From: Amblyomma americanum
Taxonomy: Eukaryota > Arthropoda > Arachnida > Ixodida > Ixodidae
DNA: 64,000 nucleotides
NCBI RefSeq assembly: GCF_052857255.1
Contig: NC_135497.1
Location: 185,604,084 to 185,668,083 of the forward strand
Direction of reading: 5' to 3'
Within the stretch, counting starts at the first letter, position 1. Each line of letters begins with the position of its first letter. A program made the position numbers and the translations under genes. The notes under the pieces were generated by a model. The model saw only the letters and a list, made by a program, of their open reading frames with translations, was not told the origin of the DNA and did not search any database. Positions 41,220-54,168 of the stretch are shown here, in pieces.

Positions 41220-43063
41220 TTCTTTTTAAGTAATGTTGACATGCCGTTCGGTCATATATCTCCGACAAGTTACATGATAAGTTCACTAAATGCAAAGTGT
41301 GCTTTGGGTAAGTTTGATTCGTCCCGCCAATTAAGCCTTGTGTTTCAGGGGATCAGCGGTTGTAAACGACGGGTCTTTTTCTTAATACGTGCTCTGGAAT
41401 TGTGTTGTATGTATTTTTGTCGTAAACTTCGTTAAATGAGATTAAACGTTTCGTAGTGATGGGGCGCCGTTTATGGCGCCATATTTGTTTCTGTTGCATT
41501 TGACTACGGGGGCATTTTAGTCAGGCTGATTTTTGAGTGGTATGACTTATAATTAGCGTAAAAGAACATGCTTGTCTGCTGTGCGTCTAAACAAAATATC
41601 ATTCATTAACGTATATTTAACGCTAGTATAAGAGCATGAAAGTCTTCAGGCTCCTTCACTTAATGGATAGCGACCGAAGTTTACTTTCTTCCAAAGCTTT
41701 TTTGTAATGAGAGGTCCCCACAATTTGAGTACGAATAATTTCCATATCTCCTCATTTTTTTCCTGCGCTTTGAGTTTGAGACTCTAGTATATATGGCGGT
41801 ATATATGGCTCTAATATATATAGGCCTCCGTAAGCCGGGCCGAAAAGTCATTTTTTTAAACGATTGATCGGCACTTGAAGAATTTCCGCCATGGCGAAAT
41901 AGTGTATGGCTCGAGGGAAGGACAGTAAATTTCAGTTACTGCTGTTTATCACCAGTTTGTATGTCGCTAGACACGTTAGTGGTTTCCGAAATATGTAGAC
42001 ATCAAAAGATTCTTCTTACTGAAGCGACTCAGTCTCAAACAATTCTGAGCGAAACATTGTTCATGCATATAGGAGTGGGCGTGTTTACCTGCAGCGTACC
42101 GCTGTTTTGTTCAGAAAGGACGAAATGTTGCTGCGTATATTACCCGCACAAATTGTGCACCTTCCCGCATTCAGCGCGGCGGCAAAGTCCCAAAGTGTCT
42201 GTTACTAAAACGATACTTAATATAGACAGTGCTCGTTTGGGTTGTGTGTACTGTTTCGTATTATCGCGGTTGTCTCTGTTCTACGTGATATTCCTCGCAC
42301 GCTTCGCGGCCATGTAACTTGCGGATCCCGTTAATAGACAGAAAATACGACACTCCTCTTCGTGCCGCCCCGAGCTTCGACGTACACACTCTGAGGAATG
42401 AGGAAACGTTCTCCTAAATAATTGGGCTGATGCATAAAATCAAGTCCACTAACAGGGAAACGGGGAAGTAGAAGCTCTGAGACGAAAATTAGCAAGGAGG
42501 AAGATACATACTCCAGCATCATGTTCGACGCTACTATCCCAATGTTGTTTTCAAGTACTGTTGTTGACAAAAGACTTCAGGATATGCTAGCCGCAATCAG
42601 AATGCATAGCGTTTTTATCGGCCAATGGTTCCAGACAACACTAATGGAAGTGAAAGTTTGACTTGGCTTCTCTAATATGCGCTGGTGAAGTCAGGTGATA
42701 GTTGGTACGCATTTCATGAATGCGCCAAGATCTCCAGTCGCTCATCCTGAAGACTTTTTCTCTCAATAATACATAATCGGAGCTTCCCGGTGTGTGATGA
42801 GAAACGGGGGTGGTGGAATGAAATAGTTCTCACATGAAATGACAAGGTTTAAGGGTAGAATGCAAAACAAATACCACTGTCCACCCACTCACTGCCACCT
42901 TCAACCCGCCTCCCCCAGCCACCTCCACCCGCCAGAAGCACCGCCCCCCTCCGACAACCTTGACCCTCCAGAAAAATTCTGTCGCGTGTGTGAAGCCTCG
43001 CTTAGAGTAAAAGCATTCACTCTAGTAAAAACATCAAAGTAACCAACGAGAGTAAATCCTACT
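41216..43063. other. Unassigned DNA
   Basis: No supported gene or element. Confidence 0.5.
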
Positions 43064-43656
43064 CTTGTACCAGCTTTAACGCATTAAGTTTCATGGTCGT
43101 CCTGTAATTTTTTTTTCTGAAAACACTTTTGTTCTTTCTTTTTGAACGGAGTAACTAAGTCGTAGATTCGCAGTATTTGGAACCCAGTACAATGGTGCTG
43201 TTTCTAACTATTATTCGTTCTATAGGTTGGCAATGAAATACACTCATGAAATACTGCTGCTGGAGCTGTTCACAGCATGCGAATGTTGTACTGAGTTGGT
43301 CGACAGTTGTCTGCTATCGCGTCCCGTTGGTTTATTTGGGAAGATTTTCACAACAATAGCTTGTACCAGCTTTAACGCATTAAGTTTCATGGTCGTCCTG
43401 TAAATTTTTTTTCTGAAAACACTTTTGTTCTTTCTTTTTGAACGGAGTAACTAAGTCGTAGATTCGCAGTATTTTGAACCCAGTAGAATGGTGCTGTTTC
43501 TAACTATTATTCGTTCTATAGGTTGGTAATGAAATGCACTCATGAAATATTGCTGCTGGAGCTGTTCACAGCATGCGAATGTTGTACTGAGTTGGTCGAC
43601 AGTTGTCTGCTATCGCGTCCCGTTGGTTTATTTGGGAAGATTTTCACAACAATAGC
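43064..43656 (+). repeat. 296-bp tandem duplication
   Basis: Unit 1 (43064-43359) and unit 2 (43360-43656) repeat in direct orientation with a 296-bp period and only a handful of substitutions. Both start CTTGTACCAGCTTTAACGC and end CACAACAATAGC. Each unit carries a splice-acceptor-like CTAAC...polypyrimidine...TATAG (AG at 43224-43225 and 43520-43521), followed by an open frame. Confidence 0.93.
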
Positions 43657-43711
43657 TGCCCGGGGGACTCTCTTGGGGCTGAAAGGCGTCGCAGTCGCTT
43701 GTGCCAATTGA
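43522..43711 (+). other. Possible cryptic or terminal exon in the tandem repeat
   Basis: After the acceptor-like AG the frame reads MKCTHEILLLELFTACECC, then SRPVGLFGKIFTTIA, and stops with TGA at 43709-43711. Unit 1 has nearly the same peptide but diverges after FTTIA because it runs into unit 2. The minus strand is also open across this interval. No family is recognised, so this may be a fortuitous frame. Confidence 0.2.
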
Positions 43712-44520
43712 AGGCTCTCTCGTTGCCGCGGTGGCCGATTACAATTCCGCGTGGATAAGCCGCAAGGAGGCGCTGGCAAATATGTGCCCCGCCTGAGAGC
43801 AAGAACTCACCAGAATGTGCCTAAAAGCAAAAGTCTGCAAAAAAAAGTACACAAAGCAGGGAGAGGTGAGCCTTCAGCAGCAAAGATACTCCGAAAAAAG
43901 GAGACTAGCGTTGGCTCAGAATAAGTCGAGAGAAAGTGAGGATAACCAACAAAATTATAAAACTTAAGTTCGGTTAATAAATTAGCTAAAATCAAGGCGA
44001 GAGCTTTTAAAAAATGAATAATGCTTGGCTACCCTGGTTTAGAAATGGCTAGCGGGTGCCAAACGTTGGTAAACGTAACTTCGGCAAGTCCAGCTACAAA
44101 GGGAAAGTTTGTATCCGTCTACCTATCCTATTCACCTGCAAGGTTTTGTGATCCAGGTGGGGCTAGCTCATAAGAGCTGTTATGTTGTATCGAGAAGTAC
44201 GAGCTCTCGAGAATGTGTTGTGTGTGATCATGGAATCCACGCAGCAGTAGAACACGTTCAGGCGAGTTCTATAATGTTAACGATGTAGTTTTGAGAGATT
44301 TTGAAAAACAATAAGTAACAATATTCAAGGTTACTGTGAACTGGTGTTCGTTGTGTTAAAAGACAAAGTATGATGGACGGAAAGGAAAAAAATAAGGTTA
44401 ACTTGGCGACGCCCAATATGCAACCCTACACGTGAGAAGGGGTCGAAGTGCGAGATAGAAATGGTAAAGAGGAAGGTAGATCACTTTTGTAGCGATAGCC
44501 ACATTGCGGTAGCATTTCGA
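43712..44520. other. Unassigned DNA
   Basis: No supported gene. Confidence 0.5.
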
Positions 44521-44586
44521 GCCTTCAGTGTGGCGGCGCCGTGGCGGTGGCGGCGCCGCCACCCCGTGGCTGCGCCGCCACGCTGT

Positions 44587-44685
44587 CACGTGCTTGGTCG
44601 CGTGCTGCGGAGCAGCTGCCGGCAGTGCGGCGCCGTGGCTGATCACGTGGTTCGCCACGTGGTTGGTCACATGACCAGCCACGTG
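44587..44685 (+). repeat. 12-bp-periodic E-box minisatellite
   Basis: CACGTG occurs at 44587, 44644, 44656 and 44680. CACATG at 44668 and CGCGTG at 44599 sit in the same 12-bp registers. The word TGCGGAGCAGCTGC recurs about 80 bp apart (near 44606 and 44686), so a larger segment also duplicated. The whole 44530-44760 block is very GC-rich. Confidence 0.7.
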
Positions 44686-44789
44686 GTGCGGAGCAGCTGC
44701 TGCTACCGGCGGCGCGGCGCGCCGGCGAAACCGAGCTGCCACAGCTGTGCGCATGCGCCGTGTCAAGTGGGACGAAGATGAAGAAGGAA

Positions 44790-47700
44790 CGCCCAGCGAA
44801 ACGGAGCGGCGAAAGACTGACTTTGCAGTTCAACTGAGCAAGTTCCACTCGGTCAGCTGTAGCTATCGCGTCACTCCAGGTTTAATCAGAGCTAGACCAT
44901 CGCCAATTTTTCCACGTGTCCGTAGTCCTTAAGTACTGGGTTAAAAAACTCACTAAAAGCTGCCATGCCACTTACGCATCTAGCCCACTGTGTGACTAAC
45001 TGTAGACAGCACCTTCAGCCTTCTCATGGACTGCATGACTCTTCATTCAGGTTGTCTGTGCGTTAAACATTTTATTTTCGGTTAAAATTCATGAGATACC
45101 GGTTCGTAATTTCTCGTAATTATACAATCCAATGTTTCGTGTTAATGGTGGCGTTCTCTGTAGAAGCCATTCGCGGGTAGGGGGCGTCGCTCACAGACTT
45201 AGGTGCTGGGGTAAAAAGAAAATCAAATCTCCGGGCAGAACGACCTGCAATGAAGCAGGCCTTGGAAGCAGAGAAGCGATTGAAAGAAATTTATTGCATC
45301 GTGAAGATCCACGGCCATCATATTGCGTGGAACAAAAGGTCGCACGGCATGATCGTGAACCAATTATGTGCCAAGTATATGTGCTTAATCTAACTTAAAC
45401 AGTAAAAGTGGCCGCACGAGCGATGTCTCTGCCAAGAGTATTTGGCTATAGCCAGACTAGTAAACCTTAAGGTGAAATCTAAATCCATATCCCTTCTCAG
45501 AAGGTTTGAGCTACCATAGTTAACGCAAAAGCTAGAAAACTCTGCACAATTATGACCCGGCCCAACTGCGCCAGATGTCTGCGAGCAAATAATCACCACG
45601 CAAGGTGTTCGCCTCGGTGAAAAACCCGCATTTGATAACCTGAAGGAAGCCACATGATAGGCTAAACATAGTTGTGCAACCTAGGCGTTTCGAAAGAGTT
45701 AGTGTCTGAATGCATGGTTATCGCACGTATCGGACGTTTCAGACACTAGACACTGGCTGCCTCATCGTAATGGCTTTTGCCTTTTAAAAGTTTAAATCAT
45801 ATCACCACAGAAATATTGTTATCCCTTGACTATCCTGAAGTCGTATTGAGCACCAAGATTACTCGGTACGTGCTTGTTTGTAGAGCTATACTTTTGTTTT
45901 TCAATCTATGTGACTATGTGAATCATGTGTAGTTGCATGAACTCCCTCGTTCCACCGTCTCCTTTTCTGTTTGACATCAGCCAAAACTTGTGTGTGATCA
46001 ATCTTATCTGACGTAGTTAGGACAGCAAATTACTGTAATGTTCTACTTATAACCGGATCTCTAAAAAATCAGACAGCTTTTTATCGCTAACTATCGCGGA
46101 TACTATATGTTTATTGCTCATGCGCTTTTAGTTATTGATGCTGACGTTTGTCCAAAACTTTGCCAGGGTTGATAACATCTCAAATGACTGCCACCTATTT
46201 CACCGGTGTTTTTAGTGATGGTCCCATGCAGATGTAATACTTTGCTAGAATACCCCGGGACTAAGAAACAGTCACCATGATTAGCAGTTGTGAAAAAAAA
46301 CCCCGCAATCTTACGAATCCCTCTGAAGTTAGTTGAGAAACGTCGTAGACTAATAAGGCGGGGTTAACTTCAAAGACTAACAGATACCCTTTATGTAAAA
46401 GTATTTATCAGTGACAAATGTTGTACAGATGGAATGTAAGCCTTAGTAGCCTTCACCTTTCTGGTTCTTTTATCGGCTGATGGCTTTGTGTGGGGCCGTA
46501 CTGACTGAAAGCCCGGAACAGCTGCTATGCATTTGCTGATAACTAAAATAGCGATTTCCGTGCCTGCTTCAACAAAATGGCTACCGTTTTAGTAAAGGAC
46601 GGCTCTGTAAAAAGGTTTCGAAACGTACAAAATAACGCAAAGATATAAAAAAACGACAAATTTAGAAGTGCCAGAGAGGTTGGGGCAGGGTTTACTCCGC
46701 CGTGCAGTAGAAGAATGAGCAGCCACGAAAATGAAAAAAAAAGACAAACTTACATTCCTCATCACTGAGAAATCAAGCCAGAGACGAAGAAGGGAGAGGA
46801 AAGGTCGGCCGCAAAATAGAAAAGATAAAGAGCAGGAAACGGATCAATATGTTGCATACGAAAGCGTATAGTGTATTGTCCTTCATTCACCCACGTCCGC
46901 TCTCGGACTGACCGCAAACGGATGAACTCGAGCGCAACCGGCCTTCGACACTGCTCTTTATTCCTAACGTTTCCTTTTATCGCATCTTGTTTTCCTGCAC
47001 TGAAATCTCGTATTGGTGCATCGTTCGACGCTCGCCGCCGCGACAGCGAGGGCTGGGCGGACAGCGGCCTGACACGTTCTTTCTTCTTGCGGAAGGAGGT
47101 GTCTTTGATGCGTGCGTTTGCGACTCACACACGCCCAGCGTGCCGCACGTGGCAGTGAGATCAATAGTTTTACGGTGGCCAGCGAACAAGTATGAGTAGG
47201 ATATTGTATTTTTTAGCATAAAATCGTTCGCTGAGCCCTAAGTTACCGCGGTATTCATGCGTCCATTTTAGCGCATAAGTAAAGCACGCAAACACGCTTT
47301 TGCATGGATGTGCATCCGAAAACTGGTTCATTGCATGAATCTGTTAAAACAAGGGTTTGACTTCGGGCGCACCATGGCAACATTGTAGACCCGCTGGCGA
47401 TGCATTTTGCAAGCAAGCGTGCAAGCATTACAGCTGTATAAATTGGTTTGTTTAGCAATCATGAATGTCATTATCAATGACCTGTAGAATTTTTATCAAC
47501 TCAGCTGTGACCTGTTTTTGTTTTCTTTTTCGATACAAGAGCAACAATGAACAGTTGGGTTGATTCTAAATCGGTCTGACTTCTAATATTGCCATCGAAT
47601 AATTTTGCTGCATTTCACTTCCTAAGCCGCCAAACCACTTGTAATGTAGTGCATTTCCCGCATCTGAAAATAATGTTAAAATCAGTCTCAGCGTTGAAGT

Positions 47701-47930
47701 GCCCCATATGTTTTTCGGTTACAGCAGCCAATAGAAAATAATGTAGCCATTTTTCAGCAGCATCTGCTATCGGAAACAAAGTGCCTTGTTGTAAAAGCCG
47801 CTGCGCTATCTTATTGATAAAAAAGCACTTTCTTGTCGACTTCATCTTAATTTGCGGATTCTTAGCCTATACAGACTTGTGTACAGGCCAAAACTAAACC
47901 AGCAACGGTCCTGTATCTTGATACATGCCG
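44790..47930. other. Unassigned DNA
   Basis: No supported gene. A GC-richer segment at 46880-47165 has no splice-bounded frame that I can defend. Confidence 0.45.
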
Positions 47931-47946
47931 CCTTGTTCCCACTAGA

Positions 47947-48180
47947 GCCGCCGCGGTGGCTGAGTGGTTATGGCGCTTGGCTGCCAGCCCGAAAGATGCG
48001 GGTTTGATCCCGGCCGCGGCGGTCGAATTTTCATGGAGGCGAAATTCTAGAGACCCGTGTACTCTGCGATGTCAGTGCACGTTTAAGAACCCCAGGTGGT
48101 CGACATTTCCGGAGCCCTTCACTGCGGCGTCCCTCATAGCCTGAGTCGCTTTGGGACGTTAAACCCCCATAAACCATAAA
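47947..48180 (+). repeat. Full-length tRNA-derived SINE with target duplication
   Basis: This is a 234-bp element. The head GCCGCCGCGGTGGCTGAGTGG and the B box GGGTTTGATCCC are followed by the body words GGAGGCGAAATTC, CCCGTGT, CGATGTCAGTGCACG, CCCCAGGTGGTCGA and a TTAAACCCCCATAAACCATAAA tail. The 16-bp flanks CCTTGTTCCCACTAGA (47931-47946) and CCTTGTTCCCTCTAGA (48181-48196) differ at one base, marking a target duplication. It relies on a LINE for movement. Confidence 0.92.
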
Positions 48181-48196
48181 CCTTGTTCCCTCTAGA

Positions 48197-50438
48197 GATA
48201 CACGGCAAAAAGTTCAGACAGTTGAGTTCAGTTGCCTAATCATAATCTTGCTCAGTTGTCGTTAAGATGTCGACGATGCCCGCGTTCTCGAACAGTGTTC
48301 CTGTTTCTAGGTACCGCACTGAATCCACTGATACATTGTTCCACTTGACGTCTGCAGAGTCAACCGACTTTTTTAAAGCACTCGTTATTTTATTCATGAA
48401 GATGCTGGTGGCTGACGCTACAATTCAGTTGCTCTGACCGGTACTTAATTGCCCCATAATCTGCTAAGGGTTGCTAACTTTCCGAGACGCTTACAATTGG
48501 CTCTTTCAGCACTCAGCCTTCCCAGACGCTCTGCTGATGCGAGCTCAGCGAAAGCACTGTTAACTCTAACTTTAATGAAAAGTTTCCTTCCTCTTTTATC
48601 AAATCCTTTAACGTCTATCCTTCAACTTGATGGACCCAGTATCTAGTAACATTTGAAAACTCGCCTATAGTATTCAAAGGGCAGTATTTCAGCTGCGTTA
48701 TATTTCTCGCCACTGTCAGTCGGCAGGCTTATTATAGAAAGTAAGTAAACCATACTAAGTGCCTGTTGTTCTGGCACACTGAGGTTATTGTCATGTCATA
48801 GTTCTCGCCGCTGAAAACCGTTACTTCGCTACAACTAAATATGGTTACAGGACGTGAAGTTGCCGTCATAAGAGGGTTATTATGGGTCGGCTCGCTGTGA
48901 AATCTTTCCTTTCCTTCTTTCTATGCTTCACAATAAAATTGTTTCCTGACCTACGAATATCTTTGTAGAGTTGGCACCAAAAGCTCAAATGGCGCCCACG
49001 CTGCTTCCCTTTAAGAACGAATTTCCGGCTGCACACTAAGATGCTCAAGGAAACACAGAGAGGGATGGAGTTGTTGCGACTGCTCGCACAAGCTGTACGT
49101 CTGCAGAGGTCAACACAGGTGTCCTATGGTAGCGTGGGTACATTTCAAGATTCTCTGATTGATTATTTCTATATTCAAATGATGGATTCGAGCTATGATT
49201 TGGCGCTTTGAATATGGTGCATAGTTCTTGAGCAATGATGTCACAGCCGAGCTGAACCCTCATTGAGAGGTCTCATTTTACAAAACAAAAATGTGGTCAA
49301 TAAGATCATTCCACAATGTTGCCTCACCTTACCGGACTAATCGGCCTTTGTTCAACAGCAGCGATGGGAAGTCTGAATTCCTCTGAGCCTATTTCGTTTT
49401 CTCCCATTCAGTGTAACGTATACGCACCACTTGATGCAAAAGTTAGCGAGCGAACGCCCCTGCGGCTTACGTGCAACCGCAACGTGTATGTCGGTGAAAG
49501 GGCTCCATTAATTTGGTCACGCCAGGTCATGAATGATAGCGGATTGCCTCTTCGACATCGTTCGGAAAGAAACAACCGACCGACAACGATCACTGCCTCG
49601 CTGTACGGCCAGGCGTTCACTGCTGTTTTCGGCGTCTTGCCCTGGAATCTTAAGCAACAGATGCTAGCATCCCGCTCGTAAAGCGCAATACCGTTTTGGA
49701 CGTCCGCGTGTAGTGTTCAGTAAGCGAACTCGAGAAATAAAAAAAAACACATCAAAGCTATTTGGTCTCTGCAGATGTCTTTCTTCGTCGTCATCCGCCA
49801 CCCACGGTTCCATTCCCTGCCGTTCTCTACGCCGCGCAATCAGTGAGGGGAAGAAAGCCAGTGGCTCGCCTTTCTGCTCGATCCCTCCATATTGTTGCGC
49901 AGAAGGATTCCTTCTATTCTCGTCGGTTTAGCTGACTCTTTCGTAGAAGGGCAAATCTGTGCCGACGAAGACCGTGAACACCGTGTACCTTTGCAGATAC
50001 GCAGCCGACGCTGTTGAAATGATAGAGGGAGTAAAAAAAAAGCGAAAAGAACGATGGGAGCATAAGAATGGGATCGTCCCCTGTATTAATGGTTTATCAA
50101 ATCGTACCCCGCTTTATTAACGGAGCTCGGAAGCTGCACTCCTGCTCTACTGAATTCCTACAGTTTTAAGGGTAAGAAAGACAGTACCCGCACTTAAAGG
50201 CGGGGACGCCGACTGCGGCAGTATTGCTGAGCTTTGCGAAAGGGAATTGGTCAAGACCTAAAAAGCCTGGTTTCATCACAGACTGCCTCGCTGCTTGAGC
50301 CATGGACCAGTGGGAGCGGTGAGAAAATGTTCCACGCAGAACTGAGCTTTCCAGTGGTGAGAGTCACGTGTGCAGCTGCTTTTCAGGACGCAACCTGGCC
50401 GTTAATTTAGTTTTCCGTGCTACATATATGGGCTAGCG
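48197..50438. other. Unassigned DNA
   Basis: A 121-codon plus frame at 49316-49681 (containing LRLTCNRNVYVGERAPLIW) is the best candidate. It lacks a domain I can name, and the opposite strand is open too. No other support. Confidence 0.4.
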
Positions 50439-50538
50439 NNNNNNNNNNNNNNNNNNNNNNNNNNNNNNNNNNNNNNNNNNNNNNNNNNNNNNNNNNNNNN
50501 NNNNNNNNNNNNNNNNNNNNNNNNNNNNNNNNNNNNNN
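50439..50538. other. Assembly gap (100 N)
   Basis: Exactly 100 N, the conventional placeholder for a gap of unknown size. Frames crossing it are meaningless. Confidence 1.
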
Positions 50539-51261
50539 GCTGAAATTGGATGCAATATACAGCCAATGGTGAGGTGCATCGATGCACTCTCTCAACAGCA
50601 GGCGACCGGACTTGTCCACTGGCTGTCATTGGCTGCAACATGCAGCCAATGGTAAAGTCTGGTCGCCAACCACACGATGGCTGAGTCGCTTGCAACAGAC
50701 GCGTGAAAGCCGCGGTTAAATCTGAGGGACCGCTGACGGAGGGCCGAATGGACGCCAAGTGGACAATGTAAAATGGACAGCTTATAGATACGGCCCCAGG
50801 GCTACCAACAAGAGTACACTAATTGCGGTATAGTTGCAAGGCGCAGCGCGTTGACCGTTCTTGATTTCGAAGGCATCGTTACAACCTTTCTACTGCAGTA
50901 ACTTCTCTAAGTTGCTGTCGTGCGGGGCGAAACACCATGCAGTGCAAGCGTTACGGAAGCCAGGCGCCTGTGATCAAACAAGTGCTTCATTTTCACTTAA
51001 ATAAGTCGTCGCGTAATGATGTTATTCGACATTAAGATGTCAGTAAGTTCCATTAGACGAAAGTGCAACCAGTCAGCTGCGTGATGTCGACAGAGCACAG
51101 CGGTAGCATGGCCTGTAAAAATGTGATAAAATCGTGTTATGCGTGAAATCTCATAATTAGCAATTTCGAAAAAAAAAATACTGTGTTTTTCGCGCCGAAT
51201 AGATAGTCTTCAAAGAGATAGAATTTAGACTTTTAAGCGATGTACTCAGCGCAGTGTACTC
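50539..51261. other. Unassigned DNA
   Basis: No supported gene. Near 50560-50665 the phrase TGCAACATGCAGCCAATGG/TGCAATATACAGCCAATGG occurs twice, a short local duplication. Confidence 0.45.
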
Positions 51262-52149
51262 CATTAATTTTTATTTATTTATTTTGCCCTCAGGGAACAT
51301 ACTACATCATAGAGAAGAGGGGCAAAAAAACAGACGATGCAGAAAAAAGCATATATTACAAAAAATTGAACTAGTGATACAAAATACAGAACACAAATAA
51401 CGAAAACGTTTAAAGCAAAGGTGTAGAGCCAACCTGAAAAATAATGCATACAAACAATAAATTTACCCGAAGTGTTACATGGTAGCGCAAGTAGAAATAG
51501 AAGTACACAAAATACAATGCACAATGAACACATTAATTACACATAAGACGCCAGTCGTTACAATAACTTATGAAATAAAACTTTGAACATATAAGTGCTA
51601 GTTATGCCAGTAAGTGATGCTAACTTATAAAATAAAACCGTGAACATATCAGTGCTAGTTATGCGAGTAAGTGATGCAGGTAAGTTATTCCAATCTTTGC
51701 CGGTCTGGGGCACGAATGAATTTGAATGATTGAATGTGTTGCAATGCGTAATGTTTAGGCGGTGGTTAAGGTGAGATTAAATATATGGTGACGATTGCAC
51801 CCAAAGTGAACGTAAGTATGTGTGAGTTGTGATCAAATATTTTATAAAAAAGACACAGGCAATATATTTATCTGCGGGTGGAGAACAGTGGGAATTGTAG
51901 GGACGCTTTCATCTTAGTAACACTGGAACTCCTTTGACAGTTGTTTAGGATGAATCGGGCTGAGCGATTTTATATTACTTAAAGGGTCTGTGTGAGGGTG
52001 ACATTCCCGTATCCCAAACTGATGATGCGTAATCAAGCTGTGGGAGAATGTAAGTTTTGTACATTAATATTTTTATCGATGATGACGCCAGTGAAAAATA
52101 GCGGCGAACGTAACCCAGTTGTTTTCAGCAGCACGTAGCAGCACGAGGG
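51262..52149 (-). mobile_element. 5'-truncated LINE, RT C-terminal region and 3' UTR
   Basis: On the minus strand, pieced together across frames, it reads MYKTYILPQLDYASSVWDTG, then NRSARFILNNCQRSSSVTKM, a YCLCLFYKIFDHNS segment, and NSFVPQTGKDWNNLPASLT. These are the conserved post-YADD blocks of CR1/Jockey-like LINEs. Internal stops and at least one frameshift make it dead. The ORF ends at 51558-51560 after a 57-bp in-frame tandem duplication. The 3' UTR runs to GGGCAAAATAAATAAATAAA at 51262-51287. Confidence 0.82.
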
Positions 52150-52269
52150 CAGATCACAGAAAGGTACGAAGACAAACAAGCGCTGATCTTCAACTTTAAT
52201 TCGGAGAACTTTCAAATAACTACATATATACCCGTGGAAACAAAACGCCCACCAGGGTTACAAGATGGT

Positions 52270-52501
52270 TTGGTTCATGGGGGTTTAACGTCCCAAACCG
52301 ACTCAGGCTATGAGGGGCGCCGTAGTCAAGGGCTCCGGAAATTTCGACCATCTGGGGTTCTTTAACTTGCACTGACATCGCACAGTACACGGGCCTTCAG
52401 AATTTCATCTCCATATAAATTCCACCACCGCGGCCAGGATCGAGCCCGCGTCTTTCGGGCCAGCAGCCGAGCGCCATAACCACTGAGCCACCACGCCGGC
52501 C
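52270..52501 (-). repeat. Full-length tRNA-derived SINE
   Basis: The minus-strand head GGCCGGCGTGGTGGCTCAGTGG (first 20 nt diagnostic) is followed by a damaged B box near GCGGGCTCGATCC. The body has GATGTCAGTGCAAG, CCCCAGATGGTCGAAAT and CGTCCCAAACC. It inserted next to the LINE fragment above. No clear target duplication was found. Confidence 0.9.
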
Positions 52502-53089
52502 GTAACACGGCTAGAATATTTGAACAATTTTTTTTTACTTCCGCTCTTTTTTTATTAAAGAGAATCAACAGGAGCAACATTTGGAAGAACAAAATGTAAA
52601 GGCGGTGACCACATGAAATTTTCAATAAAAAAACTAGCGTGACATGAAGGTACGCACAACTGTTGCGGATGATTGAACCCCGAAAAAACTATGCACGTGA
52701 GCATTCCCTAAACATACAAAAGTGACAGCCAACAATTAACACGGGAATACGACTAAAACAGAATGACGAAGGACAGATGACAAGGTATGTGAAGTCTAAA
52801 AAGGCTAAAATCGAAAGGAAAATAGGGGCGTGCAAAACGAGGCAATGAAACGAAAGTTAAAACTACATAAAACCAGACGGGAATGCGTGCTGACAAAGTT
52901 CGTCTTAGACCTTTGCAATCTTGGCGGCTTCCACTATTTCGCGTGTCAGCTTAATGTCGAATTTTATCAGAACTGGTGTTTCTCCGAATACAAGAAAGCA
53001 TTGTTCTTTACTGTCAAATTTCGTACATTGAGCTTCCAAGTTTCTGAAAGATGAACCTGATATATATAGCGACGCTCCTTTTGCCTTTC
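52502..53089. other. Unassigned DNA
   Basis: No supported gene. Confidence 0.5.
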
Positions 53090-53960
53090 ATTGGTACGTC
53101 GGCCTGTCTGGCCTATGCCCTCCTAGCTGCTAGATAGTGGAGTAGAGAAGACTACGCCTTCTGCGCATGCGACTAAGGGATTCCTGTGCCGCATGATACA
53201 ACCGGTGTTTCTTTTCGTCTGGCCATTTACCTTGAGGGAACCTCCCCCTTCAGCGTGCTCGCGAGCCAGGGTATCGACCGACGGGTGAAACACCGCGAGC
53301 AGCAGACAGCACCGTTTATTGCGCGCTAACGAAACGGCACAAAAATAAAGAGGAAAACAAGTTCACTCGCACCTAGGTCCAAGCAAAGGGGCAGCGTTTA
53401 CACTAGCTTAACAACTCAGAAGCGTCCGAGCTCCGCTACGGAGGGACGATTCTATAAGCCACGCTCGGTAGAAACAAGACGCTCAAACAAACTATACGCG
53501 ACCACAGTCGAGCCTCCACGCTACATATCTGACATGGCGTCGCAGCCACTCGCGCCAGGTACAGCCGTCACGCTGCCGGTGGCCCGCGGTGGAGGAGCCA
53601 GGAAGGGCGCTGCTCCCGCCGAACACGAACCGTGAACGTCTCGCCGGAGGCTGGTAGGCGCCGCCGTAACCACGTAGTGCGCGGGCAGTGCTGCCGCGCT
53701 GAACTTCCCCGTGCGCTGCTCGCTCGGCCTTTGTCTAGCCGCTGGCCAGATGGCACGCAAGCTCACCTCGATGGCGGCGAAGAAATTGCCGGACATGCGC
53801 GGTGGTGCTGCCCCCCGATGCACCCGTCCGCATCCGAAAAACGCAGAATGACACGGGCTTGGCGCGTCGAGCCATGGAGGGCCAAAGCCCCACAACCGTA
53901 TGACAAAATCTATAGATAGGCGTTGAGGGGCTGAAAGAACCACGTCAACCCATCGGCTTT
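53090..53960 (-). other. Possible solo LTR-like block
   Basis: Read on the minus strand, a GC-rich region leads to CGCGCAATAAACGGTGCTG (polyadenylation signal near 53315). A compact U5-like stretch follows and ends near GGGAGGTTCCCTCAAGG. A 140-codon minus frame (53521-53943) is in the GC-rich part and has no motif. Neither LTR partner, primer-binding site nor target duplication was established. Confidence 0.25.
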
Positions 53961-54168
53961 TTTTTTTTCAGTTTTCTTCAGATTATGGAAACTTGGTTTA
54001 GGAAAGGAACAACGGCTATGTTTTTGTTTCGCTGGTGCATTTCAAATTAGGCGCCGGTCACTGTCTGCTTGGCAAGATTAACATATTTTCAGTGACAGAC
54101 GAAAGAAAGCCTTCTGCGGGCGGTTTGACAGTGGTTTGACAAAGTTCTGTTTTTTTTTTGTGACATGT

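Noticed and set aside
49316..49681. 121-codon ORF with a vaguely Ig-like LTC...W spacing
   Set aside because: The match is too loose, the opposite strand is also open, and splice context is absent.
50407..50758. Frames crossing the N block
   Set aside because: They contain undetermined residues from an assembly gap.
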